A stretch of DNA of 64,000 nucleotides from Clostridiales bacterium (GTDB lineage: Bacteria > Bacillota > Clostridia > Christensenellales > Aristaeellaceae): contig SFIM01000002.1 in assembly GCA_004556155.1 (NCBI GenBank), forward strand, positions 101,138 through 165,137, written 5' to 3'. The notes under the pieces are model-generated. The model made no database searches, was not told the DNA's origin, and saw only the letters and a program-made list of their open reading frames with translations. Of the stretch, positions 31,214 through 42,586 are shown piece by piece. Made by a program: the position numbers and the translations under genes. Position 1 is the stretch's first letter, and the number at the start of each line of letters is the position of its first letter.

Positions 31214-31921
31214 TCAGGCAATCTCCAGCGCGATTTCCATCATCTGGGTAAAGGTATTCTGCCGCTGCTCGCTGTCCAGGCCCTCGCCGGTAAAGGGATT
31301 ATCCGAGATGGTCAGCAGCGCCAGCGCGTTCTTGCCCGCGCGGGCAGCGTTCAGATACAGCGCGTAGCTTTCCATCTCCACCGCCAGCACGCCAAGCTTT
31401 TGCAGCTTGCCCAGCGGAGCGGATTCATCATAGAACGTATCGGAGGAATACACAGGCCCCACGGGCATGTTCACGCCCATCTCGGTTGCCTTATCATAAG
31501 CAGCCTTCAGCAGCTTCCAGCTGGCGCAGGGGGCCAGATTGCCCTCAAAGCCGAACTGTTTGCCGTAGGCAGAGTTGGAATAGGCGCTCATAGCGGCCAC
31601 CACACTGCGCAGCTTGAGATCCTGCTGGATCATGCCGGCCGAACCGATGCGGATGATGTTTTCCACGCCATAGAAATGGAACAGCTCGTAGGAATAGATG
31701 CCAATGGAGGGAATGCCCATGCCGGACGCCATAACAGACACAGGCTTGTCCTTATACAGACCGGTATAGCCCTGAATGCCGCGAACGTTATTGACCAGCT
31801 TGGCCTCGGTCAGAAAGGTGTTGGCGATGAACTCCGCGCGCAGCGGATCGCCAGGCATCAACACGGTTTTGGCAAAATCTCCGGGGTTGCAGCTGATATG
31901 CGGGGTGGGCGTATTGCTCAT
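31214..31921 (-). CDS. deoD: Purine-nucleoside phosphorylase DeoD type
   Basis: Hexameric phosphorylase that cleaves purine nucleosides to base plus ribose-1-phosphate in salvage. The 235-residue product has the phosphate site GDPLRAEF, the ribose and base residues around GMGIPSIGIYSYEL, and the SDTFYDE and VEMESYAL segments typical of the high-molecular-mass class, with the catalytic Asp in SDNPFTGEGL. It lies between a secreted phosphodiester glycosidase and DUF523 in a close-packed unit. Confidence 0.94.
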   Translation of the reverse strand: MSNTPTPHISCNPGDFAKTVLMPGDPLRAEFIANTFLTEAKLVNNVRGIQGYTGLYKDKPVSVMASGMGIPSIGIYSYELFHFYGVENIIRIGSAGMIQQDLKLRSVVAAMSAYSNSAYGKQFGFEGNLAPCASWKLLKAAYDKATEMGVNMPVGPVYSSDTFYDESAPLGKLQKLGVLAVEMESYALYLNAARAGKNALALLTISDNPFTGEGLDSEQRQNTFTQMMEIALEIA

Positions 31922-31936
31922 GAAAAACAGCCTCCT

Positions 31937-32842
31937 TTATTCTTTCTGCCATGCACTGGCAAAATATACGATATCCGATACCTCGCGGTTTACGCCGTTT
32001 TCAGGCCAGTTGATCTTTTCATTATGCAGAACCATCGCGCTGGAATAGCCGCCATCCAGGTTATAGGCCACGCGGACGGTTATGCCCTGTTCGTGCTCAA
32101 TGGCGCGGATGCAGGTATACAGCTCCTCATAGGTAAAGCCCAGGTTATGGCCATCCTGATCGCCCTGGCAGCACAGGGCCAGATAGGTCAGCTCGCCCTC
32201 CAGCTGGCAAAGCACCGTGCGCGCAAAGCGCAGATGCCCGCGCGCGACGCTGGCGTTGCCGGCGCTATTCAGGTCTTCATGCGCGCGCTCGCCATCGACA
32301 ATGATTGCCGGGCCAAAGTCAAAGCTGTTGACCACCTGCAAATCGGGATGATCGCGCTGCCAATCCTCCACCGCGCCCACCGTAGGCTCGGTAATCACAT
32401 GGAAATCGCCATTCTGATCAATAATCAGCACATCCATGGTTTTGTACGCGCGGTTATAATAGAAAACACCCTGGCGCACCAGGTATCCCTTGGTATCAAA
32501 ATTGCAGAAATCGCCGTTCACCGCCAGCACCGCATTGTTTCTTTCCGCGATGAGCGCAGGCTTATACGTGCGGCTGGAATTGACCTTATAAGCCAGCGCC
32601 GTGCGCAGCTGATTAGGCTGGGCGATTTTAACCAGGGCGTAGATGTACTTGGTTTCCTCCATCTGACCGTTATAGATCGTAACGGAAATGGACGGATCTT
32701 CATAGCCGTTTTCCGTGGCATATCGATCGTAGTCATAGCGCAGTCCTGGCGCGCCGTCCGCAGATAGGGAAACAATCTCCCCCATCGCGCCGGTGAGCGG
32801 CAGCGCGCACAGCAGCAGAATCGTCAGCAGTTTTTTCAGCAT
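31937..32842 (-). CDS. Phosphodiester glycosidase family (NAGPA-like) exported protein
   Basis: 301 residues from the ATG at 32842, which has GGGAG nine bases upstream; the longer frame starts inside the promoter. A signal peptide is clear (KKLLTILLLCALPLTGAMG). The rest matches the phosphodiester glycosidase fold with conserved NGDFCNFDTKGYLVRQG, FGPAIIVDG, LCCQGDQDGHNLGFTYEEL and the NLDGGYSSAMVL block near the C-terminus. Relatives act on sugar phosphodiesters at the cell surface; the substrate here, perhaps wall polymer, is inferred. Confidence 0.82.
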   Translation of the reverse strand: MLKKLLTILLLCALPLTGAMGEIVSLSADGAPGLRYDYDRYATENGYEDPSISVTIYNGQMEETKYIYALVKIAQPNQLRTALAYKVNSSRTYKPALIAERNNAVLAVNGDFCNFDTKGYLVRQGVFYYNRAYKTMDVLIIDQNGDFHVITEPTVGAVEDWQRDHPDLQVVNSFDFGPAIIVDGERAHEDLNSAGNASVARGHLRFARTVLCQLEGELTYLALCCQGDQDGHNLGFTYEELYTCIRAIEHEQGITVRVAYNLDGGYSSAMVLHNEKINWPENGVNREVSDIVYFASAWQKE

Positions 32843-32879
32843 CGCGCGTATCTCCCTTACTTTGCAATCACAAGGGGTT

Positions 32880-32908
32880 AGTATAATCCCTTGTGGCATT
32901 TCTGTCAA
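32880..32908 (-). promoter_or_regulatory. Promoter of the NAGPA-deoD-DUF523 operon
   Basis: Minus-strand TTGACA (32908-32903), 17 bp, TATACT (32885-32880). It shows that the upstream in-frame start at 32908 cannot be used. Confidence 0.75.
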
Positions 32909-32927
32909 TTTTTATCCGGATGGGCAG

Positions 32928-32956
32928 TTGCCTTTGCCTGCCGATTGGGCTACAAT
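32928..32956 (+). promoter_or_regulatory. Promoter of the dipeptidase gene
   Basis: TTGCCT (32928-32933), 17 bp, TACAAT (32951-32956), about 48 bp before the ATG at 33004. It is divergent from the operon promoter at 32880-32908. Confidence 0.65.
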
Positions 32957-33003
32957 GAGGCTGCCGCACCGCGGCACAATTCAAAAAAAGAAGGATGATT
33001 TGC

Positions 33004-33639
33004 ATGCCCGCTGGCACAGTTTCCCCGCAGGATGCGTCGGGCTTCGTATCGCTTGCAGATGCGCTGCCCGACATTCTGCTTGAGATTCGCTATTTTTCCA
33101 CGTACAATTTTATCGGCGAACGCATCGACGGCTACACTGCCCCGCGCGCGCTGATGACCCGCGAGGCTGCGCAGGCATTATCGCGAGTAAGCCAGGCTGC
33201 CATTGCGCGCGGCTATCGGCTGAAAGTGTTTGACGCTTACCGCCCTCAAACGGCGGTGGATCACTTTGTCCGCTGGGCTAAGGATCTAAGCGACGTGCGC
33301 ATGAAGCCCTATTTTTATCCCCAGGTCGATAAGGCCAATTTGTTCAAGGAGGGCTACATCGCCGCAAAATCCGGTCACAGCCGGGGCAGCACGGTGGATT
33401 TAACCCTGTTTGATATGGCGCACGGGCGCGAGGTGGATATGGGCGGACCGTTTGATTATTTCGGCGACTTGTCCCACCCTGATTACACGCAGGAGCTAAG
33501 CCCGGAGCAGCTTGCCAATCGCCGCCTGCTGCGGGAGCTGATGCTATCCGAGAACTTCCGTCCCCTGTCCAGCGAGTGGTGGCACTTCACCCTCAATCAG
33601 GAGCCGTACCCGGATACTTATTTCACCTTTCCGGTATAA
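33004..33639 (+). CDS. D-alanyl-D-alanine dipeptidase, VanX/DdpX family (M15D)
   Basis: Zinc dipeptidase that cleaves D-Ala-D-Ala. The ATG at 33004 follows AAGGATGATTTGC. In the 211-residue product the zinc and substrate residues are visible in SGHSRGSTVDLTLF (His, Asp) and SEWWHFTL (Glu, His), with the YRP motif (FDAYRPQTAVDHF) before them. No signal peptide is seen, so it is cytoplasmic. There is no vanH, vanA or vanRS nearby, so a housekeeping peptide-recycling role is more likely than glycopeptide resistance. Confidence 0.87.
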   Translation: MPAGTVSPQDASGFVSLADALPDILLEIRYFSTYNFIGERIDGYTAPRALMTREAAQALSRVSQAAIARGYRLKVFDAYRPQTAVDHFVRWAKDLSDVRMKPYFYPQVDKANLFKEGYIAAKSGHSRGSTVDLTLFDMAHGREVDMGGPFDYFGDLSHPDYTQELSPEQLANRRLLRELMLSENFRPLSSEWWHFTLNQEPYPDTYFTFPV

Positions 33640-33644
33640 AGCAC

Positions 33645-34746
33645 TCAGATCTTCGCCACAATCAGGGGCACATACATTTCGCGTGCCGTCATGCCAGCAT
33701 GCATGGCGGTCAGCGCCGTATCCTCGCGGCTGTGCGCCAGCGAATACCTGCCGGTGGCGATGGCGATATAATCGCCAATGATCTCACGGATATCCGCGCG
33801 CGGCGTCCCACCGCCAAGCAGCCCCATGGACAGGGCGGCGTCGGTTGACACCAGCCAGAAATCATCGTGGCCGAAGGCCGCGTCAAACAGCTGGGGAAAA
33901 ACCTTCCTGTATTCCGGCTTTACATAGAAGCCCGCTGCACGCGCCTCGATATGAAAGGGCCGCGTCAGCGCCTGCTCCAATTCCGGATAATCGCAGGTAT
34001 ACCTGCACTCACAGTCCAGCAGGCCGTGATCCGCCGTGACCAGCACCAGCGTGTCCTCGCCCATTGCCTGGCAGAAAGACCGCACGCGGTCATCGATATC
34101 GCGCACCATATCCCCCACGGCCATCACGCCCTGATCGTGCATGGTATGGTCCGGCTCGCCCCAGTAGGTATAGATATAGCGCCTGCCTGGCGCGCCGCAC
34201 AGGGCGGCGGCGGTATCAAACATCTCGTCTAGCGTTTGAATGCGATCCGTGCCAAAGCGGGACACAATATGCGCCGATACGTTGCCCGTGGCGTTCAGCC
34301 GCTGGCAGATGTTACGATAGGGGCGGTATTGATCGATCACACGCACATCGCCCCCCATGGGCTTACCCGTCCAGGAATCCAGATTGACAAACACATCCAC
34401 CATGCGGTCGATCTGATAAAAATACATCGACCAGCCCAGCCATCCGTGCTCGCAGGGAGAATCGCCGCTTTCAATGCTGGTGGTCGCGGCTACGGTGGTG
34501 GAGGGAAATACCGCCGTCATCTGCCGCGCAATGTGCGAGGCCAGAAAGCTGTCCTTGGGCAGATGATCTGCAATCGTGGCCATGCCAAGCCCGTCAAAGA
34601 GCATGACCACGATATTTTTATACTGCTTGCGACCCAGCAGCGCGTCCACATCGGGATGCGTCGGATGCGCGCATGGCGCGCCGAAATGCCGCAGCACGGA
34701 GGATGCGACGTTCAACCCGCAGTTACTGTAATCGGGCAGCACCGGC

Positions 34747-34754
<8 letters not shown>
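33645..34754 (-). CDS. Alkaline phosphatase superfamily protein (nucleotide pyrophosphatase/phosphodiesterase-like)
   Basis: 369-residue metalloenzyme without signal peptide. The metal and nucleophile region is MLFDGLGMA (Asp) followed by PSTTVAATTS (Thr nucleophile). Later ligands are in PDHTMHDQG and VTADHGLLD, and the last His is probably in THE-like ARPFHIEARA. This is the pattern of the type I phosphodiesterase group. Its ATG overlaps the preceding pseudo-dehydrogenase gene by 8 bp, and it is the last gene of the seven-gene run. Substrate unknown. Confidence 0.83.
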
Positions 34755-37404
<2,650 letters not shown>

Positions 37405-37431
37405 AGTTATCCTCCGTATCGTTGAATGCGG

Positions 37432-39102
37432 TCAGAAAAGCCCTTCGATGCGTCCGTTCTCATCCACGTCGATATCCAGCGCGGCGGGATGGCGCGGCAG
37501 ACCCGGCATGGCGATAATATCGCCTGCAAAGGCCACCACAAAGCCCGCGCCGGCGGACAGGCGCGCGGAACGGATATTGATATCAAAGTCAGTGGGCGCG
37601 TTGCGGCGCTTCGCATCGTCGCTGAAGGAATACTGCGTCTTGGCGATGCACACCGGGCAGCGGCCAAATTCCTCGTCCTCCATGGTTTTCAGTTGCTTCA
37701 TCGCCTGAGCGGTAAAGGTCGCCCCGCGCGCGCCGTACACCCGGCGAGCCACAGCGTCGATCTTGTGCGCCAGATCCATATCGTCCGGATAGGTAAAGAA
37801 GGGCACGCGGCTATGCACGCCGTCGGCCTCGCGCACAACCAGCTCCGCCAGCTCCTGCGCGCCCGCGCCGCCCTTGCCCCAGCCCTCGCACAGGGCGCAG
37901 GGAGCGTTCTGCTGAGCCAGCCAGTCCTTCAGCGCGTCGATTTCAGCCTGGGTATCGCTGGTAAAGCGGTTGATCGCCACCACAGCGGGCGCTCCCCATA
38001 CTGTGCGGATGTTATCCAGATGGCGCTTGAGATTGGCGCAGCCATCCAGCATGGCCGGCACGTTTTCCTGATTGAGGCAGTCCTTCTCCACGCCGCCGTG
38101 GTGCTTGAGCGCGCGGATGGTAGCCACCAGCACCACGCAGTCCGGGTAGATGCCCGCCGCGCGGCACTTGATATCGATAAACTTTTCCGCGCCCAGATCG
38201 GCGCCGAAGCCCGCCTCGGTCACGGTATAATCGCTCAGCTTCATGGCCAGGCGTGTGGCGATCACGCTGTTGCAGCCATGGGCGATGTTGGCGAAGGGGC
38301 CGCCGTGCATCAGGCAGGGCGTACCCTCGATGGTCTGCACAAGGTTGGGCGCCATCGCGTCGCGCAGCAGCGCAGCCATGGCTCCCTGCGCGCCGATATC
38401 GCCACAGGTGACCAGCTTGCCCGCATAGGTGCGCCCCACCGTGATGCGCGCCATGCGCGCCTTCATATCCATCAGATCGCTTGCCATGCAGAAGGCGGCC
38501 ATGATCTCGCTGGCGGCGGTGATATCAAAGCCATCCTCACGCGGCATACCATTCATCTTGCCGCCCAGGCCGGACACAATGCCGCGCAGCTGACGATCGT
38601 TCACATCCATGCAGCGGCGGAAAACCACCTGCCGGGGATCGATGCCCAGGGCGTTGCCCTGCTGAATGTGGTTATCCACCATGGCGGCCAGCAAATTGTT
38701 GGCCGCAGTGATGGCATGCAGATCGCCGGTAAAATGCAGGTTGATGTTCTCCATGGGCAGCACCTGGGCGTAGCCGCCGCCCGCCGCGCCGCCCTTGATG
38801 CCAAATACGGGGCCCTGCGAGGGCTCGCGCAGCGCCAGCATGGCGTTTTTGCCGTTGCGGCGCATGCCATCCGCCAACGAAACGCTGACGGTGGTTTTGC
38901 CCTCGCCCGCCGGGGTTGGCGTAATGGCCGTGACCAGAATCAGCCGCGCGCGCGGGGGCTGATCCTGATAGGCAGTTGGATCCACCTTGGCGATATAGCG
39001 CCCATAGCAGGACAGGCTATCCTCGCGGACGCCTGCCTGCCGGGCGATCTGTGTAATGGGCTGCATCACGGCAGCCTGCGCAATCTGAAGGTCTGTGAGC
39101 AT
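37432..39102 (-). CDS. fhs: Formate-tetrahydrofolate ligase
   Basis: ATP-dependent synthesis of 10-formyl-tetrahydrofolate from formate, cytoplasmic. The 556-residue product has the N-terminal P-loop-like TPAGEGKTTVSVSLADGM, GIKGGAAGGGYAQV and the LHFTGDLHAI motif, plus the folate-site GGPFANIAHGCNS. No other Wood-Ljungdahl genes are nearby, so it most likely serves purine and one-carbon metabolism. It is 3 bp after pepF and 27 bp before capA. Confidence 0.96.
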   Translation of the reverse strand: MLTDLQIAQAAVMQPITQIARQAGVREDSLSCYGRYIAKVDPTAYQDQPPRARLILVTAITPTPAGEGKTTVSVSLADGMRRNGKNAMLALREPSQGPVFGIKGGAAGGGYAQVLPMENINLHFTGDLHAITAANNLLAAMVDNHIQQGNALGIDPRQVVFRRCMDVNDRQLRGIVSGLGGKMNGMPREDGFDITAASEIMAAFCMASDLMDMKARMARITVGRTYAGKLVTCGDIGAQGAMAALLRDAMAPNLVQTIEGTPCLMHGGPFANIAHGCNSVIATRLAMKLSDYTVTEAGFGADLGAEKFIDIKCRAAGIYPDCVVLVATIRALKHHGGVEKDCLNQENVPAMLDGCANLKRHLDNIRTVWGAPAVVAINRFTSDTQAEIDALKDWLAQQNAPCALCEGWGKGGAGAQELAELVVREADGVHSRVPFFTYPDDMDLAHKIDAVARRVYGARGATFTAQAMKQLKTMEDEEFGRCPVCIAKTQYSFSDDAKRRNAPTDFDINIRSARLSAGAGFVVAFAGDIIAMPGLPRHPAALDIDVDENGRIEGLF

Positions 39103-39105
39103 TGA

Positions 39106-40875
39106 TTATCCTTTCGTCTGTTCGTCGGCCAGCTGAATAAACAGCTCGATATCCTTTTCAATGACGCGCAGGGACTGACGCCAGAAATCTACGCTGTGCA
39201 CGTCGATGCCCACGCTGGCGGCCACGTTGGCCACGGTATCCGAGCCACAGGAGCGCAGCAGCTGATTGTACACCGGCACAAAGTCCGCGCCCTTTTGCTG
39301 ATACTGGGCGAACACACCCTTGCCAAAGAGCAGGCCGAAGGCATAGGGGAAGTTATAGAAGGCGAAGCCCGGAATGTAATAATGGCTCTTGCACGCCCAC
39401 ATGTAGGGATGGCGATACTCGGGATCCAGACCGTCGCCGTAACTTTGATCCTGCGCGTCGAGCATCAGATTCTTGAGCTCTTCTACGCTCAGGGTATGGG
39501 TCTTGCGCCCCTCGATCACGGCGGATTCAAACAGGAAGCGGCTGTAGATATCCACGATCACCTGCGTGCTGTTCTGCAGATCGCTTTCCAGCAGGGTGAA
39601 CAGTTCCTCCTTGGAGGCACTTTGACGCAGCGCACCCGCCAGCAGGGTTTCGTTGAAGATGGAGGCCGTTTCCGCCAGCGGCATGGGCTCGTCGCGCATG
39701 GCCAGGGGCAGCCCCTTCATGCAGCGGTTGTGCCAGGCATGGCCCAGCTCATGCGCCAGGGTGCTTACATCGCCCAGGCTGCCGGTAAAGTTGGTCAGCA
39801 CGCGGCTCTGCTCGCAATGGGGCACGCCCGCGCAGAACGCGCCGCCGCCCTTGCCCTCATGCGGGAACATATCGATCCAGTGGTTCTCAAAGGCGTTGTC
39901 GATAAACTGGCCCATTTCGGGGGTGAATTTGCTCATCTCGCGGATCAGCAGCGCGCGGGCTTCCTCCACGGTATAGGTTTTCCCAAGCTTATCCCCCAGA
40001 TGCATGGGCGCGAAAAGATCGTAGAAGGGCAGGCCGTTCTTATGACCCAGCAGCTCGCCCTTTTTGCGCAGATACTTGCGGAACGCGGGCAGGAATTCAC
40101 GGCAGGCCTGCCACATCGCATCCAGCGTTTCGCGATCCATATTGGAATAGAACAGCGTCTGATCCAGGATGGAATCAAAGCGATTGGCCTCCAGCATCGT
40201 CAGGCCCTCGCCCTTGATGCCGTTCAGGCAGGCGGCCATGGCCTGCTCGATCTGCGGATAGGCGGCCAGCTCGGCCTTATAGGCATCGTAGCGCACCTGC
40301 GGATCGGGATCCTCCGCCTTGCCGCGCACGGCGGACAGGGGCAGCTTTTCGCCGCGATAATCCACGCTCAGGGTTGCGTCCAGCTTATCGCGCAGCTGAG
40401 AGAAGGCGCGGCTGCCGGTCAGGGACATTTTGAGCAGCCACTCCTGGATTTCGGGCGCGGGCAAATGTTTAGCCGCTGCACGATCCTGCCGCAGGGAGAA
40501 ATCCACCGCCTGCAGCTGCTCGCTCTCAGCGATCGCCTGCTCAAACGCCTCGTCGCTCAGGCTGCCCAGATAGCGAGAGAAGGCCGCGCTGGCCATTCTG
40601 TCCGCCACATCCTGCTGCATGGTGCGATCCATCAGCTGCATAGCGGCAGTGTTGTTTGCATCGGTAGACAGGGACAGCGAAGCATACTCGCCGTATTTGT
40701 TGGTCTGCTCCCGCTCTTCGGAAAGCGCCATGTACTTTTCCAGCGTTTCACGCACGGACAGACCCTGCTTCAAAACGGCCTGCTTTTCAACAGTAATCTC
40801 ATCGCAGCGGGCAAAATCGCGCTCAATCTGTGGATCATCAAAGCCTTTATAGAATACGCTCAAATCCCAATTCAT
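39106..40875 (-). CDS. pepF: Oligoendopeptidase F (M3 metallopeptidase)
   Basis: Zinc peptidase that degrades short peptides in the cytoplasm. The 589-residue product has the HExxH zinc motif in LAHELGHAWH, with the third ligand Glu in LAETASIFNETLL about 25 residues later. The N-terminal helical domain is of normal length. It lies 19 bp downstream of the GntR gene, which may control it. Confidence 0.93.
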   Translation of the reverse strand: MNWDLSVFYKGFDDPQIERDFARCDEITVEKQAVLKQGLSVRETLEKYMALSEEREQTNKYGEYASLSLSTDANNTAAMQLMDRTMQQDVADRMASAAFSRYLGSLSDEAFEQAIAESEQLQAVDFSLRQDRAAAKHLPAPEIQEWLLKMSLTGSRAFSQLRDKLDATLSVDYRGEKLPLSAVRGKAEDPDPQVRYDAYKAELAAYPQIEQAMAACLNGIKGEGLTMLEANRFDSILDQTLFYSNMDRETLDAMWQACREFLPAFRKYLRKKGELLGHKNGLPFYDLFAPMHLGDKLGKTYTVEEARALLIREMSKFTPEMGQFIDNAFENHWIDMFPHEGKGGGAFCAGVPHCEQSRVLTNFTGSLGDVSTLAHELGHAWHNRCMKGLPLAMRDEPMPLAETASIFNETLLAGALRQSASKEELFTLLESDLQNSTQVIVDIYSRFLFESAVIEGRKTHTLSVEELKNLMLDAQDQSYGDGLDPEYRHPYMWACKSHYYIPGFAFYNFPYAFGLLFGKGVFAQYQQKGADFVPVYNQLLRSCGSDTVANVAASVGIDVHSVDFWRQSLRVIEKDIELFIQLADEQTKG

Positions 40876-40894
40876 TTCGTTTTCCTTCTTTCCA

Positions 40895-41572
40895 TCAATA
40901 TTTATGGTTGGAGACGGCCTCCAGGCAGGTCTGCTTGCTTTCGTCCAGATGGTGCTCCATCAGCTTCATCATGCCAGGCAGGTCGCGCTTCTCCAACAGA
41001 TCCACCATCTGGTGATGCTCCTGGTGGGCGTTCGAACGGCGCACAATGCTGGCGATGGTAATGGCCGCAAAGCGGGTGATATACTCCTCCTGGTCGTCGA
41101 TCACGCGGAGGATGCGGGTTTTATCGGACAGATGCTCGATCTTGCTATGGAAGGCGCGGTTAAAGGTGGCCAGCGCATCGCAGTCGGCCTCGGCCTGCGC
41201 CACATCCATTTCGGACAGCAAAACGCGCAGCTCGGCAATATCCTTGTCCGTCACGTTCTTGATCACCGAAGGCAGGATCAGCATCATCATGGCGTTGCGG
41301 ATGGTGAAAATCTCCTCGATATCGTTGATCGTAAAGGCGCGCACCACCACGCCGCGGCGCAGCACATATTCCACCAGCCCGTCGCGCTCCAGCTTGCGCA
41401 GCGCCTCGCGCAGAGGCGTGCGGCTGATATGCAGTTGCTCGGCATAGGTGGTTTCCACAATACGCGAACCTGCGGGCAATTCGCCGGTAATGATCGCGTG
41501 CTTGAGGCGATCATAGGCGATATCGCGGATGGGCTTGCTTTCGTTGCTCAGATCAAAACTGCCGTTGTACAT
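40895..41572 (-). CDS. GntR-family transcriptional regulator (FadR-type, FCD domain)
   Basis: 225-residue regulator starting at the ATG at 41572 (AGAGGTG seven bases before). The N-terminal winged helix is typical (YDRLKHAIITGELPAGSRI, ISRTPLREALRKLERDGLVE), and the C-terminal all-helical FCD ligand domain has the Asp/His metal-binding pattern expected (FNRAFHSKIEHLSD, NAHQEHHQMVDLLEKRD). It heads the seven-gene run and probably represses its own promoter, since a TGTATACA palindrome overlaps the -10. The ligand is unknown, possibly a carboxylate. Confidence 0.88.
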   Translation of the reverse strand: MYNGSFDLSNESKPIRDIAYDRLKHAIITGELPAGSRIVETTYAEQLHISRTPLREALRKLERDGLVEYVLRRGVVVRAFTINDIEEIFTIRNAMMMLILPSVIKNVTDKDIAELRVLLSEMDVAQAEADCDALATFNRAFHSKIEHLSDKTRILRVIDDQEEYITRFAAITIASIVRRSNAHQEHHQMVDLLEKRDLPGMMKLMEHHLDESKQTCLEAVSNHKY

Positions 41573-41596
41573 CAAGGAACACCTCTCCCCTTCTGG

Positions 41597-41633
41597 ATGT
41601 ATACAATATACAATTATGATACAAAAAAGTCAA
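41597..41633 (-). promoter_or_regulatory. Promoter and candidate GntR operator
   Basis: Minus-strand TTGACT (41633-41628), 17 bp, TATATT (41610-41605). ATTGTATACAT (41607-41597) is a near-palindrome overlapping the -10, and TTGTAT recurs twice more in the spacer. The TNGTNNNACNA-like pattern fits FadR-type operators. Confidence 0.65.
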
Positions 41634-41664
41634 GCGCGGAAGGGCTGCAATCGCCCGTCCGCGC
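41634..41664 (-). terminator. Terminator of the rimP-nusA-infB operon
   Basis: Hairpin with GCGCGGA...TCCGCGC outer arms and GGGC/GCCC inner arms. On the minus strand it is followed directly by TTGACTTTTTTG, so its T run is shared with the -35 and spacer of the GntR promoter. Confidence 0.7.
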
Positions 41665-41737
41665 TGAAAATGCCGAACATTTTTTACAATGGTATGCTTG
41701 CGCCCCCGGTTTTTTCTGTCAGCCGCGCGGCGGGCAA

Positions 41738-42586
41738 TCAGATTTTTTCCAGATACGGAATCATGCTGGCCAAGCGGTCGAAGGTCAGGGTGGGCTTGGT
41801 TTCGCTTACCGCGCGATCCTCCCAGGTGGTCTCGCCGCTCATGACCAGAATACTGGTCATACCAAAGTTTACGCCCGTAGCGATATCAGTATACAGCCGG
41901 TCGCCGCACATGGCCAATTCGTCAGGCTGAAGCCCCGTCACCATCAGCGCATCCTTGACAATGCCGGAATAGGGCTTGCCGATAATCAGCTGCGGCTCAC
42001 GGCCCGTGCTGGCCTTGATAAAGGCGATGATCGCGCCGATATCAGGGGCAAAGCCCGTCTCGGTGGGGCAGTTATAATCCGGATGCGTGGCGATGTAGGG
42101 CAGACCCGCGCGGACAAAATCGCACACGGCAGTCATCTTTTCATAGTCCAACTCGGTATCATAGGCGATCACCACATAGTCGGGATGCTCGTTATCCACC
42201 GGCACGCCCATCTTGTCAAACTCGGCGCGCAGGATGTGATTGCCCAGCAGGAAGCACTTTTTGCCGGGGAAGTTGGCCAGGCAGTAACGGGCGGTGGCCT
42301 GACCGGAGGTGAGGATATTCAGGAAGGGGGCGCGCACGTTCATGCGCTTGAGCTTTTCTACATAATAATCGGCGGATTTGGAGGAGTTATTGGTCAAAAA
42401 CAGCACGGTGCGACCGGTAGCCTCCACCGCATCCAGGAAATCCAGCGAGCCTTCCAAAATCCGGTTGCCCAGGTAGAAGGTGCCGTCCATATCCAGCATA
42501 AAGCACTTGATCTTGCGCAGCTTTTCACGCAGCTGCTCGCTGGTAAGGCCGTTTACCGCTTCAGGGGTTCTTGTCTGTTCGTTCAT
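41738..42586 (-). CDS. HAD-superfamily IIA phosphatase (NagD-like)
   Basis: About 282 residues from the ATG at 42586, which overlaps the end of truB by 4 bp; an ATG at 42598 also has a ribosome site touching it. The haloacid dehalogenase motifs are MLDMDGTFYLGN (nucleophile), FLTNNSS (motif II), IIGKPY (Lys) and MCGDRLYTDIATG (motif IV), with the IIA cap between. Relatives include NagD and p-nitrophenyl phosphatases. It occupies the place where ribF usually follows truB. Confidence 0.85.
   Translation of the reverse strand: MNEQTRTPEAVNGLTSEQLREKLRKIKCFMLDMDGTFYLGNRILEGSLDFLDAVEATGRTVLFLTNNSSKSADYYVEKLKRMNVRAPFLNILTSGQATARYCLANFPGKKCFLLGNHILRAEFDKMGVPVDNEHPDYVVIAYDTELDYEKMTAVCDFVRAGLPYIATHPDYNCPTETGFAPDIGAIIAFIKASTGREPQLIIGKPYSGIVKDALMVTGLQPDELAMCGDRLYTDIATGVNFGMTSILVMSGETTWEDRAVSETKPTLTFDRLASMIPYLEKI

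Noticed and set aside
33004..33639. A vancomycin-resistance gene cluster.
   Set aside because: Only a VanX-type dipeptidase is present; no ligase, dehydrogenase or sensor-regulator genes are seen.
37432..39102. Part of a Wood-Ljungdahl acetogenesis cluster.
   Set aside because: fhs stands alone; no folD, metF, CODH/ACS or corrinoid genes are in the window.
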